A stretch of 41,015 nt of DNA, taken from positions 1 to 41,015 of the forward strand of contig JAUQOW010000008.1 in NCBI GenBank assembly GCA_030550675.1, read 5' to 3'. Positions 31,695-39,223 of the stretch are shown in pieces (the stretch's first letter is position 1; the number at the start of each line of letters is the position of its first letter). The translations under genes and the position numbers were made by a program. Source of the stretch: Chloroflexota bacterium (lineage in GTDB: Bacteria; Chloroflexota; Chloroflexia; Chloroflexales; Roseiflexaceae). The notes below the pieces were generated by a model that made no database searches, was not told the DNA's origin, and worked only from the letters and a program-made list of their open reading frames with translations.

Positions 31695-31724
31695 ATGGTA
31701 GCACCAAAGGCGGATGGATGTCAA
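31695..31724 (-). promoter_or_regulatory. Promoter of the hybrid response regulator
   Basis: On the minus strand TTGACA (31724-31719), 18 bases, TACCAT (31700-31695). The predicted start is near 31688, giving a leader of about 60 bases. Confidence 0.6.
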
Positions 31725-31781
31725 CTGACGATTGCGAATCCTGAACTTTTGCCTGAAAACCATCTAGCAATTGCCCACCTT

Positions 31782-31920
31782 TTGTAGTATACTGGAGATG
31801 ACTGATAATCATCTTGTGATAAAATACACAATCGACGGGTTTGAGAGACTTGCTGACCCCGCGTGGCTCCTCCCGCGCACGCAGGAAGCCGATGTCGGCG
31901 GAAGCGTTTTTGTTTTTTTG
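31782..31920 (+). promoter_or_regulatory. Leader region of the winged-helix/molybdoenzyme pair
   Basis: A possible promoter is TTGTAG (31782-31787), 16 bases, GATAAT (31804-31809). It overlaps a small palindrome AGATGA-N7-TCATCT (31796-31814). Further down, GCCGATGTCGGC (31888-31899) followed by a T-rich stretch (31906-31919) could act as an attenuator before the first gene. All are weak candidates; the 348-bp gap contains no gene. Confidence 0.35.
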
Positions 31921-31975
31921 TGATCCGCTGATGGGTGAGGTCACCGGCGACCCTTAGTTCAAAAGGAGGAGGTCG

Positions 31976-32368
31976 ATGATCGACCAGAGCGTGCGTTCGT
32001 TGCTCGAAGGGGCGATTGACACGCCTCTCAAACTGCAACTGGTGCTCCTGTTTGCCGAGCACCAGCATTTGCGCGCTACTGCTGGACAGGTGGCAGATCG
32101 GATCTACCGTGATATCTGGAGCACGCGCGAGGCGCTGCGCGAACTGGCAGAGAGCGGAGTGCTCTCCGAAACGAATACGCCGGACGGTCCGGCTTATGCG
32201 TTCTGCCCGTCGTGCGAGCTGGCGGATTCTATTCGGCGCTTGATCGAGTGCTACAACGAGCCACTGGAGCGCGACCTGATTCATCGCACGTTGCGCGAGA
32301 TCGCTGGCGATGCGTCCTATCGTCGGGCGGCTCGGATGGGGATCGCTTTTGAAAGCCTGAGCTTCTAG
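31976..32368 (+). CDS. Winged-helix domain protein, putative transcriptional regulator
   Basis: A 130-residue protein. Residues about 15-75 look like a winged helix (LKLQLVLLFAEHQHLRATAGQVADRIYRDIWSTREALRELAESGVL, then a wing around ETNTPDGPAYAFCPSCELA). A helical tail follows. A CPSC pair (about 80-83) could bind metal or act as a redox switch, but with only two cysteines this is speculative. AGGAGGAGG precedes the ATG, so translation should be strong. The sulfite-oxidase-fold gene follows after 14 bases, suggesting cotranscription. No specific regulator family is recognised. Confidence 0.7.
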   Translation: MIDQSVRSLLEGAIDTPLKLQLVLLFAEHQHLRATAGQVADRIYRDIWSTREALRELAESGVLSETNTPDGPAYAFCPSCELADSIRRLIECYNEPLERDLIHRTLREIAGDASYRRAARMGIAFESLSF

Positions 32369-32382
32369 AAATCTAGAGCGGT

Positions 32383-33000
32383 ATGTCTGAGCTGTTCAAG
32401 AAGAAGTATGACCACACTCCTCCCGACAAGCGCGACCGTGTGCCTCCCGGTCAGTACGTCACAGAAAAGTTTCCGGTGCTTCATTATGGCGAGGTCCCAA
32501 TCTATCACGACGTTGAGAAGGATTGGGACCTGCGCGTTTGGGGTGAAATCGAAGCGCCGGCGCGATTCAGTTTTGCCGAGTTCCGCGCTCTCCCCACAAT
32601 CGCAATTACGACCGATATTCACTGCGTGACCCGCTGGAGCAAGCTTGACACTCACTGGGAAGGCGTGCAGTTCAAGGAGTTTCTCAAGCACATCCCGCCG
32701 CTCAAGCCGTCCGCCAGATACGTGATGGCGCACTGTGAGCACGGTTTTACGACGAATGTCCCCCTCGAGGTGTTGCTGGAAGACGATGCGCTGCTGGCGT
32801 ACAAATACGAAGGCGAGGAGCTGACGCCGGAGCATGGCTATCCGCTGCGCCTGCTGACGCCGCGCAAGTATTTCTGGAAGAGCGCCAAATGGCTGCGCGG
32901 CATTGAGTTCATGGCGGAGGATCGCCCCGGCTTCTGGGAGCGCTACGGTTACAACAATAACGCCGATCCCTGGAAGGAGGAGCGCTACGCGGAGGAGTAG
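32383..33000 (+). CDS. Sulfite-oxidase-fold molybdopterin oxidoreductase (YedY/MsrP-like)
   Basis: A 205-residue protein carrying the oxidoreductase molybdopterin-binding domain. [25 protein letters not shown] is the usual lead-in, Cys81 in [17 protein letters not shown] is the molybdenum-ligating cysteine, and [26 protein letters not shown] is the typical pterin-pocket end. It has no Tat leader or membrane segment, unlike E. coli MsrP, so it appears cytoplasmic and its substrate is open. The ribosome binding site is poor; translation may be coupled to the winged-helix gene 14 bases upstream. A strong hairpin lies about 90 bases after its stop. Confidence 0.9.
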   Translation: MSELFKKKYDHTPPDKRDRVPPGQYVTEKFPVLHYGEVPIYHDVEKDWDLRVWGEIEAPARFSFAEFRALPTIAITTDIHCVTRWSKLDTHWEGVQFKEFLKHIPPLKPSARYVMAHCEHGFTTNVPLEVLLEDDALLAYKYEGEELTPEHGYPLRLLTPRKYFWKSAKWLRGIEFMAEDRPGFWERYGYNNNADPWKEERYAEE

Positions 33001-33087
33001 ATCTCCCCTCGTCCCCCCTCTCAGAGGTAGAGTTTTCAAGCGCAAGGGGGCCTGCGCCCTGACGCCTTTTTCCCCTCATCCCCCCTG

Positions 33088-33116
33088 CCCCCTTCTCCCA
33101 CAACGGGAGAAGGGGG
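33088..33116. terminator. Perfect 12-bp inverted repeat between convergent genes
   Basis: CCCCCTTCTCCC (33088-33099) and GGGAGAAGGGGG (33105-33116) enclose the loop ACAAC. It lies between the molybdoenzyme stop and the isomerase stop. The T run is short, so termination efficiency is uncertain. The rest of 33001-33227 is C-rich with no gene. Confidence 0.6.
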
Positions 33117-33227
33117 AGTTTGCCCATCCTGACGCCTGCTGACCCCTGAAGCGGACCGTAACACGAAGGCTGCCCGAAACGGCTACAGCAGACCGTTCAA
33201 CCTTCAACCTTCCACTTTCAACGGATC

Positions 33228-34145
33228 TCACACCAGATATGGTCGCAGCACGTTGCGCGCCAGCAGGAAGCCGCGCTTCACCAATTCTTCGGTTCCCTCA
33301 AACTTGCGATCCTCGTGCTCGATGCTCAACACAAAATCATATCCAACGGCGTAGAGCGCGGCGATGAACCGATCCCAGCGCACCTCGCCTAGCCCCGGCA
33401 GGCGCGGGATCTGCCATCCCATCCCGGCGGACATGACGCCGTGTGCGTACAGTCCGTCGCGGTTGATCTCCATGTCTTTGGCGTGGACATGGAACAGGCG
33501 ATCTTTGAACTCGTAGACGGCGCGTTCGTAGTCGATCATCTGCCAGACGAGATGCGACGGGTCGAGGTTCAAACCGAAGTTCTCGTCCGGAATGATGCGG
33601 AACATTTCGCGCCAGATCGCCGGTGAGTGCGCCAGGTTGGTTCCGCCGGGCCACTCGTCGTAACTGAAGATCATCGGGCAGTTCTCAATGGCGATTTTGA
33701 CGTTGCGGTCGCCAGCATACCGCACTAGCGGGGGCCAGACGGCAGCGAACTGCTCCAGGTTGTCGGGCACGTTCTTCGTCTGGTCGCGCCCGATGAAGGT
33801 GCCGACCACGCCGACGCCGAGTTTGCTGGCGGCGTCGATGACCTTCTTCAGGTGCGCATTGACCTGCGCGCGATGCTCCGGGTCGGGGTGCAGGTTGTTC
33901 GGATAGTAGCCGAGGGATGAGATCGTCAGCCCGGCGCGCGCCATCAGGTCGCGGATCTCCGCTGCGCGCACGTCGGTCAGCGATTCGACATCAATGTGGC
34001 AGACGCCGGCGTACCGTCGCTCTTTGCCCGCACCGGCGGGCCAGCAGGCGATTTCGATGGCCTCGAAGCCATTAGCGGCGCCCCATTCGACGCATTCCTC
34101 TAGGGAGAGGTGCGGCAAGGCGGCAGTGAAGAATCCAAGTTTCAT
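33228..34145 (-). CDS. Sugar phosphate isomerase/epimerase family protein (TIM barrel)
   Basis: A 305-residue xylose-isomerase-like TIM barrel (AP_endonuc_2 family). Metal-binding and active-site segments seen are IAIENCP, NLDPSHL, FHVHAKDMEI and VLSIEHED near the C terminus. It opens MKLGFFTAALPHLSLEECVEWGAANGFEAIEIACW, where the AANGFEAIEI start of strand 1-2 is characteristic. GGGAGGAA lies six bases upstream of the ATG at 34145. It directly follows the Gfo/Idh/MocA gene (18-base gap), a pairing common in inositol, sugar-acid or polyol catabolism (IolE/IolH-like with dehydrogenase). The exact substrate cannot be read from sequence. Confidence 0.9.
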   Translation of the reverse strand: MKLGFFTAALPHLSLEECVEWGAANGFEAIEIACWPAGAGKERRYAGVCHIDVESLTDVRAAEIRDLMARAGLTISSLGYYPNNLHPDPEHRAQVNAHLKKVIDAASKLGVGVVGTFIGRDQTKNVPDNLEQFAAVWPPLVRYAGDRNVKIAIENCPMIFSYDEWPGGTNLAHSPAIWREMFRIIPDENFGLNLDPSHLVWQMIDYERAVYEFKDRLFHVHAKDMEINRDGLYAHGVMSAGMGWQIPRLPGLGEVRWDRFIAALYAVGYDFVLSIEHEDRKFEGTEELVKRGFLLARNVLRPYLV

Positions 34146-34163
34146 GCCAGTTCCTCCCATGTT

Positions 34164-35312
34164 TCAGCGTTCAATCGTGACCCAGCGCTCCTCGCGCGCA
34201 CTGCGCAGGATCGCTTCGCCCAGCAACAGTTCCTCGTGTCCATCGGCGAAGGTCGGGTAGTCGGGCGCGGCTGGCGGCGCCCCGGCGGCGACTGCGCGGT
34301 AGACCGCTTTGTAGAGTTGCTTGAAGGTGTCCGGAAACCCTTCGGCATGCCCGCCGGGGTAATCGGTCGCGCCGCGCGCTGCGGGCATCAGGAGCGCCGG
34401 ATCGCGCAACAGCAACCCGCTGGCGGTTTCGCGCCGTCCCAGCCACAACTCCTCCGGTCGCTCCGAGTCCCACGCCAGCGATGAGCGTTCGCCGTCGATC
34501 TCGAAACTGAGCCGGTTCTTGCGTCCCGGGCTGACCTGCGAGACCGTCAGCACGCCGCGCGCGCCGCTGGCGAAACGCAGCAGAATGCTGGCGTAGTCCT
34601 CGGTGTGGATCGGCTGCTCGACCGTCTCGGCAACCGTCACTTCTTTGCCAGTGAAGGTGTCAATCGGTCGGGTCGGCTTGCGACGCACCGGGATGAACGT
34701 TGCCATGTCGGCCATAACGGCGCTCACCTTCTCGCCAGTGATGAATGTCATCAGATCGAGCCAGTGCGAACCAATATCGGCGACAGCGCGCAGTTCGCCG
34801 CCAAGATGCGGCTCCAGCCGCCAGTTCCAGTCCGTCGGCAGCATAAGCCAGTCCTGCAGGTACGACCCCTGGATGATGCGCGTTGCGCCGATCTCGCCCG
34901 CCTGCACCAGCGCGCGCGCATGCTGGCAGAGCGGGTAGAAGCGAATGTTGAAATTGACGGCGTGGACAATCCCGGCGTCGGTTGCCAGGCGCAGCAGCTC
35001 CGCCGACTCAGCGGAGGTCATCGCCAGCGGCTTTTCGCAGACCACGTGCTTGCCGGCGGCGATGGCCGCTTTGACCTGCGGGAAGTGCAGATAATTGGGG
35101 GTGGTGATATGCACGACGGTCACGCGCGGATCGGCGAGCATCTCCTCGAAGCTGGCGTAGACATGCAGCCCCATCGCGTCGGCTTTAGCGCGGGCGCGTT
35201 CCACACTCGAGCCGACGACGCCAGTCACCGGGATGCCCAGCCGACGCAGCGCCTCGACATGCACCACGCCGATGAATCCGGTTCCGACCACAGCGGCGGC
35301 GATCTCTGTCAT
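34164..35312 (-). CDS. Gfo/Idh/MocA family oxidoreductase
   Basis: A 382-residue NAD(P)-dependent sugar or polyol dehydrogenase. The Rossmann motif is [13 protein letters not shown] (6-18), the [13 protein letters not shown] motif holds the catalytic Lys of the family, and [13 protein letters not shown] contains the DxxxH pair. The C-terminal alpha/beta domain contributes [21 protein letters not shown]. The ATG at 35312 has GAGGT just upstream; the GTG four codons earlier overlaps that site. First gene of a two-gene operon with the TIM-barrel isomerase. No transporter accompanies the pair in the window. Confidence 0.92.
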   Translation of the reverse strand: MTEIAAAVVGTGFIGVVHVEALRRLGIPVTGVVGSSVERARAKADAMGLHVYASFEEMLADPRVTVVHITTPNYLHFPQVKAAIAAGKHVVCEKPLAMTSAESAELLRLATDAGIVHAVNFNIRFYPLCQHARALVQAGEIGATRIIQGSYLQDWLMLPTDWNWRLEPHLGGELRAVADIGSHWLDLMTFITGEKVSAVMADMATFIPVRRKPTRPIDTFTGKEVTVAETVEQPIHTEDYASILLRFASGARGVLTVSQVSPGRKNRLSFEIDGERSSLAWDSERPEELWLGRRETASGLLLRDPALLMPAARGATDYPGGHAEGFPDTFKQLYKAVYRAVAAGAPPAAPDYPTFADGHEELLLGEAILRSAREERWVTIER

Positions 35313-35393
35313 AGAGCACCTCACTCTCAGGCGATTGGCGACGCCTGATTTTCGCGCGACCGGCGTTTCCTGTCAAGCAGAGCGAGCGCATCG

Positions 35394-35402
35394 TGGTACA
35401 AT
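35394..35402 (+). promoter_or_regulatory. Extended -10 element upstream of deoC
   Basis: TGGTACAAT, an extended -10 (TG-N-TACAAT), with no clear -35. It would give a leader of about 150 bases before the aldolase start. Confidence 0.4.
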
Positions 35403-35557
35403 CGCGTCGTGTCGGCATGCCGGGAATAAGCTCCCGTCCAAATGGCTGACGCAAAAGTGCGAAGATGCGAAAAGCGGGTTGATTGCGAGATTGTGCGTCC
35501 GTGCGTCTGCGCGTCAACCTTTTCAAGAAGCGCTGTAAGCGCGAAGGGAGATTCTCC

Positions 35558-36304
35558 ATGGCTGACATCTCGCTCGAAACTCTGACCTACGAACAGGTGG
35601 CGAAGACGATTGATCATTCGCTCTTGCGCCCCGAATTGACGACGCAGGAAGTCGCTGCCGGATGCGATCTGGCGCGGCGTTATCACACGGCTTCGGTCTG
35701 CGTCAAGCCGTGTGATGTGCCGCTGGCGGCGCGCCTGCTGGCAGGCAGTGATGTGGCGGTCGGCACGGTCGTCGGTTTTCCGCACGGCAGCCACGCAACC
35801 GCCACCAAAGTCTTCGAGGCGCGCCTGGCGATCGAGCAGGGCGCCGTTGAACTCGACATGGTGATCAACATCGGCTGGCTGCGCTCCGGTCACGATAAGG
35901 ACGTGCTCGAAGACATTCGTTCCGTCGTCATTGCAACTGAAGGTCGGGCGCTGGTGAAGGTCATCCTGGAAAACGCCTACCTGAGCGATGCGGAAAAGGA
36001 ACGCGCGGCGCGCCTGGCGGAAGAGGCGGGAGCCGATTTCGTCAAGACCTCGACCGGTTTTGCGCCGTCTGGCGCAACGATTCCTGACCTGATCCTGATG
36101 CGGCGCAGCGTCTCGCCGCGGGTGCAGGTGAAGGCGGCTGGCGGCGTGCGCACCCTCGATGCGCTGATCGACGCGTTGCGTACTGGCGCAACGCGAGTCG
36201 GCGCAACCGCAACCGCTGCCATTCTGGATGAGTTCTGTCGGCGTAAGGGGTTGCCGGTGATCGGCGAGGGAGCGGCGGCGCCGATAGCGCCGGGAGCGTA
36301 TTGA
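35558..36304 (+). CDS. deoC: Deoxyribose-phosphate aldolase
   Basis: A 248-residue class I aldolase that splits 2-deoxyribose 5-phosphate into glyceraldehyde 3-phosphate and acetaldehyde. Family motifs are KTIDHSLLRPELT (16-28), CVKPCDV, GTVVGFPHGSHATATK, ELDMVINIGWL with Asp100, the Schiff-base Lys163 in FVKTSTGF, and Lys192 in VKAAGGVRT. The ATG at 35558 has AAGGGAG eight bases upstream; a 25-residue upstream extension in the same frame is rejected. It would use deoxynucleoside breakdown products; no phosphopentomutase or phosphorylase gene is adjacent. Divergent from the Gfo/Idh operon. Confidence 0.96.
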   Translation: MADISLETLTYEQVAKTIDHSLLRPELTTQEVAAGCDLARRYHTASVCVKPCDVPLAARLLAGSDVAVGTVVGFPHGSHATATKVFEARLAIEQGAVELDMVINIGWLRSGHDKDVLEDIRSVVIATEGRALVKVILENAYLSDAEKERAARLAEEAGADFVKTSTGFAPSGATIPDLILMRRSVSPRVQVKAAGGVRTLDALIDALRTGATRVGATATAAILDEFCRRKGLPVIGEGAAAPIAPGAY

Positions 36305-36354
36305 GGTGATGAGACGTGGCACGATTGAAAGCTGCCGTACGAGTTGTCATAATG

Positions 36355-36465
36355 GGACACGGATTGACGCGGATGGAACGGATACGCACGGATTCGTCCG
36401 TTACCGTTATGGGGGTTGATCGATCCGTACCCATCCGTCTCGATCCGTGTCAATCCGTGTGCTTC
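36355..36465. repeat. CACGGAT repeat hairpin, second copy
   Basis: GACACGGATTGACGCGGATG, ACGGATACGCACGGATTCG on the left and ATCCGTACCCATCCGTCTCG, ATCCGTGTCAATCCGTGTG on the right form a long imperfect hairpin. It is the same family as 15175-15285 and the end of the field at 13846. Otherwise the gap 36305-36599 holds only the promoter candidate at 36561. Confidence 0.75.
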
Positions 36466-36560
36466 GTACACCACGCGAACGTGCGGGAAGCATGCCGAAC
36501 TGCCGGGGTGTTCAACTGTCCCGACCGCTTACGACGACGCCTTCTGATCGCCGCCTCGTG

Positions 36561-36592
36561 TTGACGCCACGCGGATCTCCAGAGCGTATAAT
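36561..36592 (+). promoter_or_regulatory. Promoter candidate of the zinc-ribbon/glgA operon
   Basis: TTGACG (36561-36566) and a perfect TATAAT (36587-36592), but the spacer is 20 bases, longer than usual. The TATAAT lies only 7 bases before the ATG at 36600, so the message could be leaderless. Confidence 0.45.
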
Positions 36593-36599
36593 AGTTCGT

Positions 36600-37676
36600 A
36601 TGACAGGCAGCTCACGTTCCATGCCGCGTTTTTGCGCCTTCTGCGGCGCAGATCTGCCGCCTGGCGAGCCGCGCTTCTGTATCGAGTGCGGTCAACCGGT
36701 CGAGCGGTTTGCGCTCAGCGAAGGGATCGTTCCCGCAGCGACCGGACCCACGGTGCGTCTGGCGAATGCGCGCACCGAACAGGCGGTGATCGGCGGCACG
36801 GTCAAACTCCCATCGTCCGGCGCCGCGCCGCCGGGGTTGTGGTTTGCGCCTGAGTTGCCTGGTCCTGATGATATTGTCGCCGTGTATGCGCCGCTGCGCG
36901 CAATTGTTGGCGGATGGAGCGGGCTGATCGAGCATGGCTGGAAGAAGTGCGGGCAGGAATCGGCTGCCGACGGAACCAGTCGCATGCTGGTGCGTTTCAT
37001 AGTCGAGCGCGTCTGGTTTGCGGCGCCGGGGGCGGCGCGCACGATGCGCCTGATGGTGCAGATCGGCGCCGTGGCGCATGCCGACGAAGGACGCACCCGG
37101 CGCGGCTTTCGCTACCGGATCGGCGCCGATCCGCCGATGGATGTGGCGGCTGCCTGGTGGCGTGAAGGGAATACGCCGCGCTTCGATCTGCCCGTGCCAC
37201 AGATTCAGATCATGGCGCCGCCGCGCATCGGGCGCGTGTCGGATTTTCCTGAGACGGTGCGCCGGATGAATGCGCGCGAGGCGGAAACCTGGGCGCGGCA
37301 GGGCGAAGTCCACGGGTTGTTTCGCATGCCCAACAGCGCACAGCAGCGCACTCCGGTCGGGCGCGGCATTCCGCTGCTCGAAGTTTCGCCGCTGGGCGCG
37401 TGGCTGCGGCTCGGCGGCGCGGTTGAACGGCTCTACCGGGTGCAAATGTTTCGTCCGCTCGTCTGTGATGCGGCTGCCTGGCAGCGCCTCAGGCAGCGAA
37501 TCGTGCAGGACGCGGCGGATCTTGGTCTCGATATGAATACGGACGCAATCATCGAGTGGTGGCTTGATCGCGAAGGGTACGACGGAGCAGTTTTTGAACG
37601 CAACGCACATCCCTATGGCGGCGGTCGAGCCGTGATCGCCTTTCGCCGCAGTCAAATCGCTCTGATTGAAGGATAG
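36600..37676 (+). CDS. Zinc-ribbon protein of unknown function
   Basis: 358 residues from 36600; a start at 36621 is also possible. Four cysteines, Cys12-X2-Cys15 and Cys27-X2-Cys30 in RFCAFCGADLPPGEPRFCIECG, form a zinc ribbon at the N terminus. A short linker follows, then about 300 residues I cannot assign, with many Trp residues and repeated GVWFAP/GLWFAP-like and WLRLGGAVERLYRVQMFRPLV stretches, soluble and without membrane segments. The C terminus (DGAVFERNAHPYGGGRAVIAFRRSQIALIEG) looks ordered. glgA follows after 15 bases, so it is probably cotranscribed with glycogen synthase, a polyphosphate:AMP phosphotransferase and a DUF507 protein. No catalytic motif is recognised. Confidence 0.8.
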   Translation: MTGSSRSMPRFCAFCGADLPPGEPRFCIECGQPVERFALSEGIVPAATGPTVRLANARTEQAVIGGTVKLPSSGAAPPGLWFAPELPGPDDIVAVYAPLRAIVGGWSGLIEHGWKKCGQESAADGTSRMLVRFIVERVWFAAPGAARTMRLMVQIGAVAHADEGRTRRGFRYRIGADPPMDVAAAWWREGNTPRFDLPVPQIQIMAPPRIGRVSDFPETVRRMNAREAETWARQGEVHGLFRMPNSAQQRTPVGRGIPLLEVSPLGAWLRLGGAVERLYRVQMFRPLVCDAAAWQRLRQRIVQDAADLGLDMNTDAIIEWWLDREGYDGAVFERNAHPYGGGRAVIAFRRSQIALIEG

Positions 37677-37691
37677 AGGAGAAGCACATCC

Positions 37692-39221
37692 ATGCCGCGA
37701 CCCAAACGCACCCGTGCAGCGCAGGCCGCTCCCGCGCCGCAGGAAGGACCAGCGCTGCGCATTGCCATGATTGCATCGGAATGCGTTCCGTTTGCCAAAA
37801 CCGGAGGACTGGCGGACGTGGTGGGTTCGCTGCCGAAAGCGCTGCGTGCGCTGGGGCACGATGTGATTGTGATTATGCCGCTGTACGGCATGATCAACCG
37901 CGAACGCTACAATATTCGTCCCTTCCTGGCGCCGATGGGCGTCTGGATGGGCGATACCGAAGAGTGGTGCGCCGTTCACACCACCACCCACGACGGCGTG
38001 CCAGTCTTTTTCATCGAGTTCGAGAAGTATTTCGCGCGCCCTGGACTGTACCATGACGCCGATTACAACGACTATCTCGACAACCCGCGCCGCTTCGGGT
38101 TTCTGACCCGCGCCGGGCTGCAACTCTGCATCGATATGGGCTTCCGCCCCGACATTGTGCACGCCCACGACTGGCAGACGGCGCTGGCAGGGGCGTATCT
38201 CAAAATCTGGCACTGGAACCATCCGGTGCTCGGCGGCGCCGCCAGCGTCCTGACCATCCACAACATCGCCTATCAGGGCGTGTACGATGCGTCGCACTAC
38301 CCGTACCTGGGGTTGCAATGGAGCAACTTCACGCCTGACAAGTTCGAGGATCACGGGCGGATCAATTTTCTCAAAGGCGGCATTCAGTACTCCGACATGC
38401 TCAACACGGTCAGTCCGACGTATGCGAAAGAGACGCTCACTCCCGAAGGCGGGCATGGGCTGGCGATGTATCTGAACGACCGCGGCAGCGCCTACCGCGG
38501 CATTCTGAACGGCGTCGATTACACGCAGTGGAACCCTGAGACCGATCCGCTCATCCCGGCGCGCTACAGCGCCAGCAACCTGGCAGGCAAGGCGATCTGC
38601 AAACGTGAGTTGCAGTTGCGGATGGGGCTTGAGCCTAACCCCAACATTCCAATTGTCGGCGTGGTCAGCCGTCTCGCGTACCAGAAAGGTCTCGACCTGC
38701 TGGCGGGCGCGATCGAGGGGCTGGTGCAGAATGCGCTGGTGCAGTTCGCCATCCTCGGCGCTGGCGACAAAGGGCTGGAAGGATACTACGGTCTGTTGCC
38801 GGTGCGCTTCCCCGGTCGGATCGGCAGTTTCATCGGCTATGACAATCAACTGTCGCACTGGATCGAAGCGGGCAGCGATTTCTTTGCGATGCCGTCGCGC
38901 TATGAGCCGTGCGGGCTGAATCAGATGTACTCGCTGCGCTACGGCACGCTGCCGATCGTGCGCGCCACTGGCGGGCTGGAAGATACAGTGCAGCAGTACG
39001 ATGAACGCACCGGCGAGGGCACCGGCTTCAAGTTCTACGAACCGAGCGCTCATGCGGTCTACTACACCATCGGCTGGGCGATCAGCACCTATTTCGACCG
39101 ACCGCACCACATGCAACAGATGATCCAGCGGGCGATGGCGCAGGATTTCTCGTGGGAGCGCAGCGCAAAGGAATATGTGCAGTTGTACCGCGACGCGATC
39201 GCACGCAAACGGGGGATGTAG
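37692..39221 (+). CDS. glgA: Glycogen synthase (ADP-glucose type, GT5)
   Basis: 509 residues. Catalyses transfer of glucose from a nucleotide sugar to glycogen. After a basic, Ala/Pro-rich leader of about 20 residues comes MIASECVPFAKTGGLADVVGSLPKAL, with Lys36 of the ADP-glucose-binding KTGGL. Next come DIVHAHDWQTAL, LTIHNIAYQG and the C-terminal SRYEPCGLNQMYSLRYGTLPIVRATGGLEDTV typical of GT5. The length is close to bacterial GlgA (about 480) plus the leader. GAGGAG lies about nine bases before the ATG. It ends two bases before the start of the PPK2 gene, which implies translational coupling. No glgC or glgB is in the window. Confidence 0.97.
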   Translation: MPRPKRTRAAQAAPAPQEGPALRIAMIASECVPFAKTGGLADVVGSLPKALRALGHDVIVIMPLYGMINRERYNIRPFLAPMGVWMGDTEEWCAVHTTTHDGVPVFFIEFEKYFARPGLYHDADYNDYLDNPRRFGFLTRAGLQLCIDMGFRPDIVHAHDWQTALAGAYLKIWHWNHPVLGGAASVLTIHNIAYQGVYDASHYPYLGLQWSNFTPDKFEDHGRINFLKGGIQYSDMLNTVSPTYAKETLTPEGGHGLAMYLNDRGSAYRGILNGVDYTQWNPETDPLIPARYSASNLAGKAICKRELQLRMGLEPNPNIPIVGVVSRLAYQKGLDLLAGAIEGLVQNALVQFAILGAGDKGLEGYYGLLPVRFPGRIGSFIGYDNQLSHWIEAGSDFFAMPSRYEPCGLNQMYSLRYGTLPIVRATGGLEDTVQQYDERTGEGTGFKFYEPSAHAVYYTIGWAISTYFDRPHHMQQMIQRAMAQDFSWERSAKEYVQLYRDAIARKRGM

Positions 39222-39223
39222 GC

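Noticed and set aside
36612-39116. 834-codon open frame on the minus strand across the zinc-ribbon and glgA genes
   Set aside because: It is an antisense shadow spanning two genes and their gap; composition is His/Arg/Gln-rich without domains.
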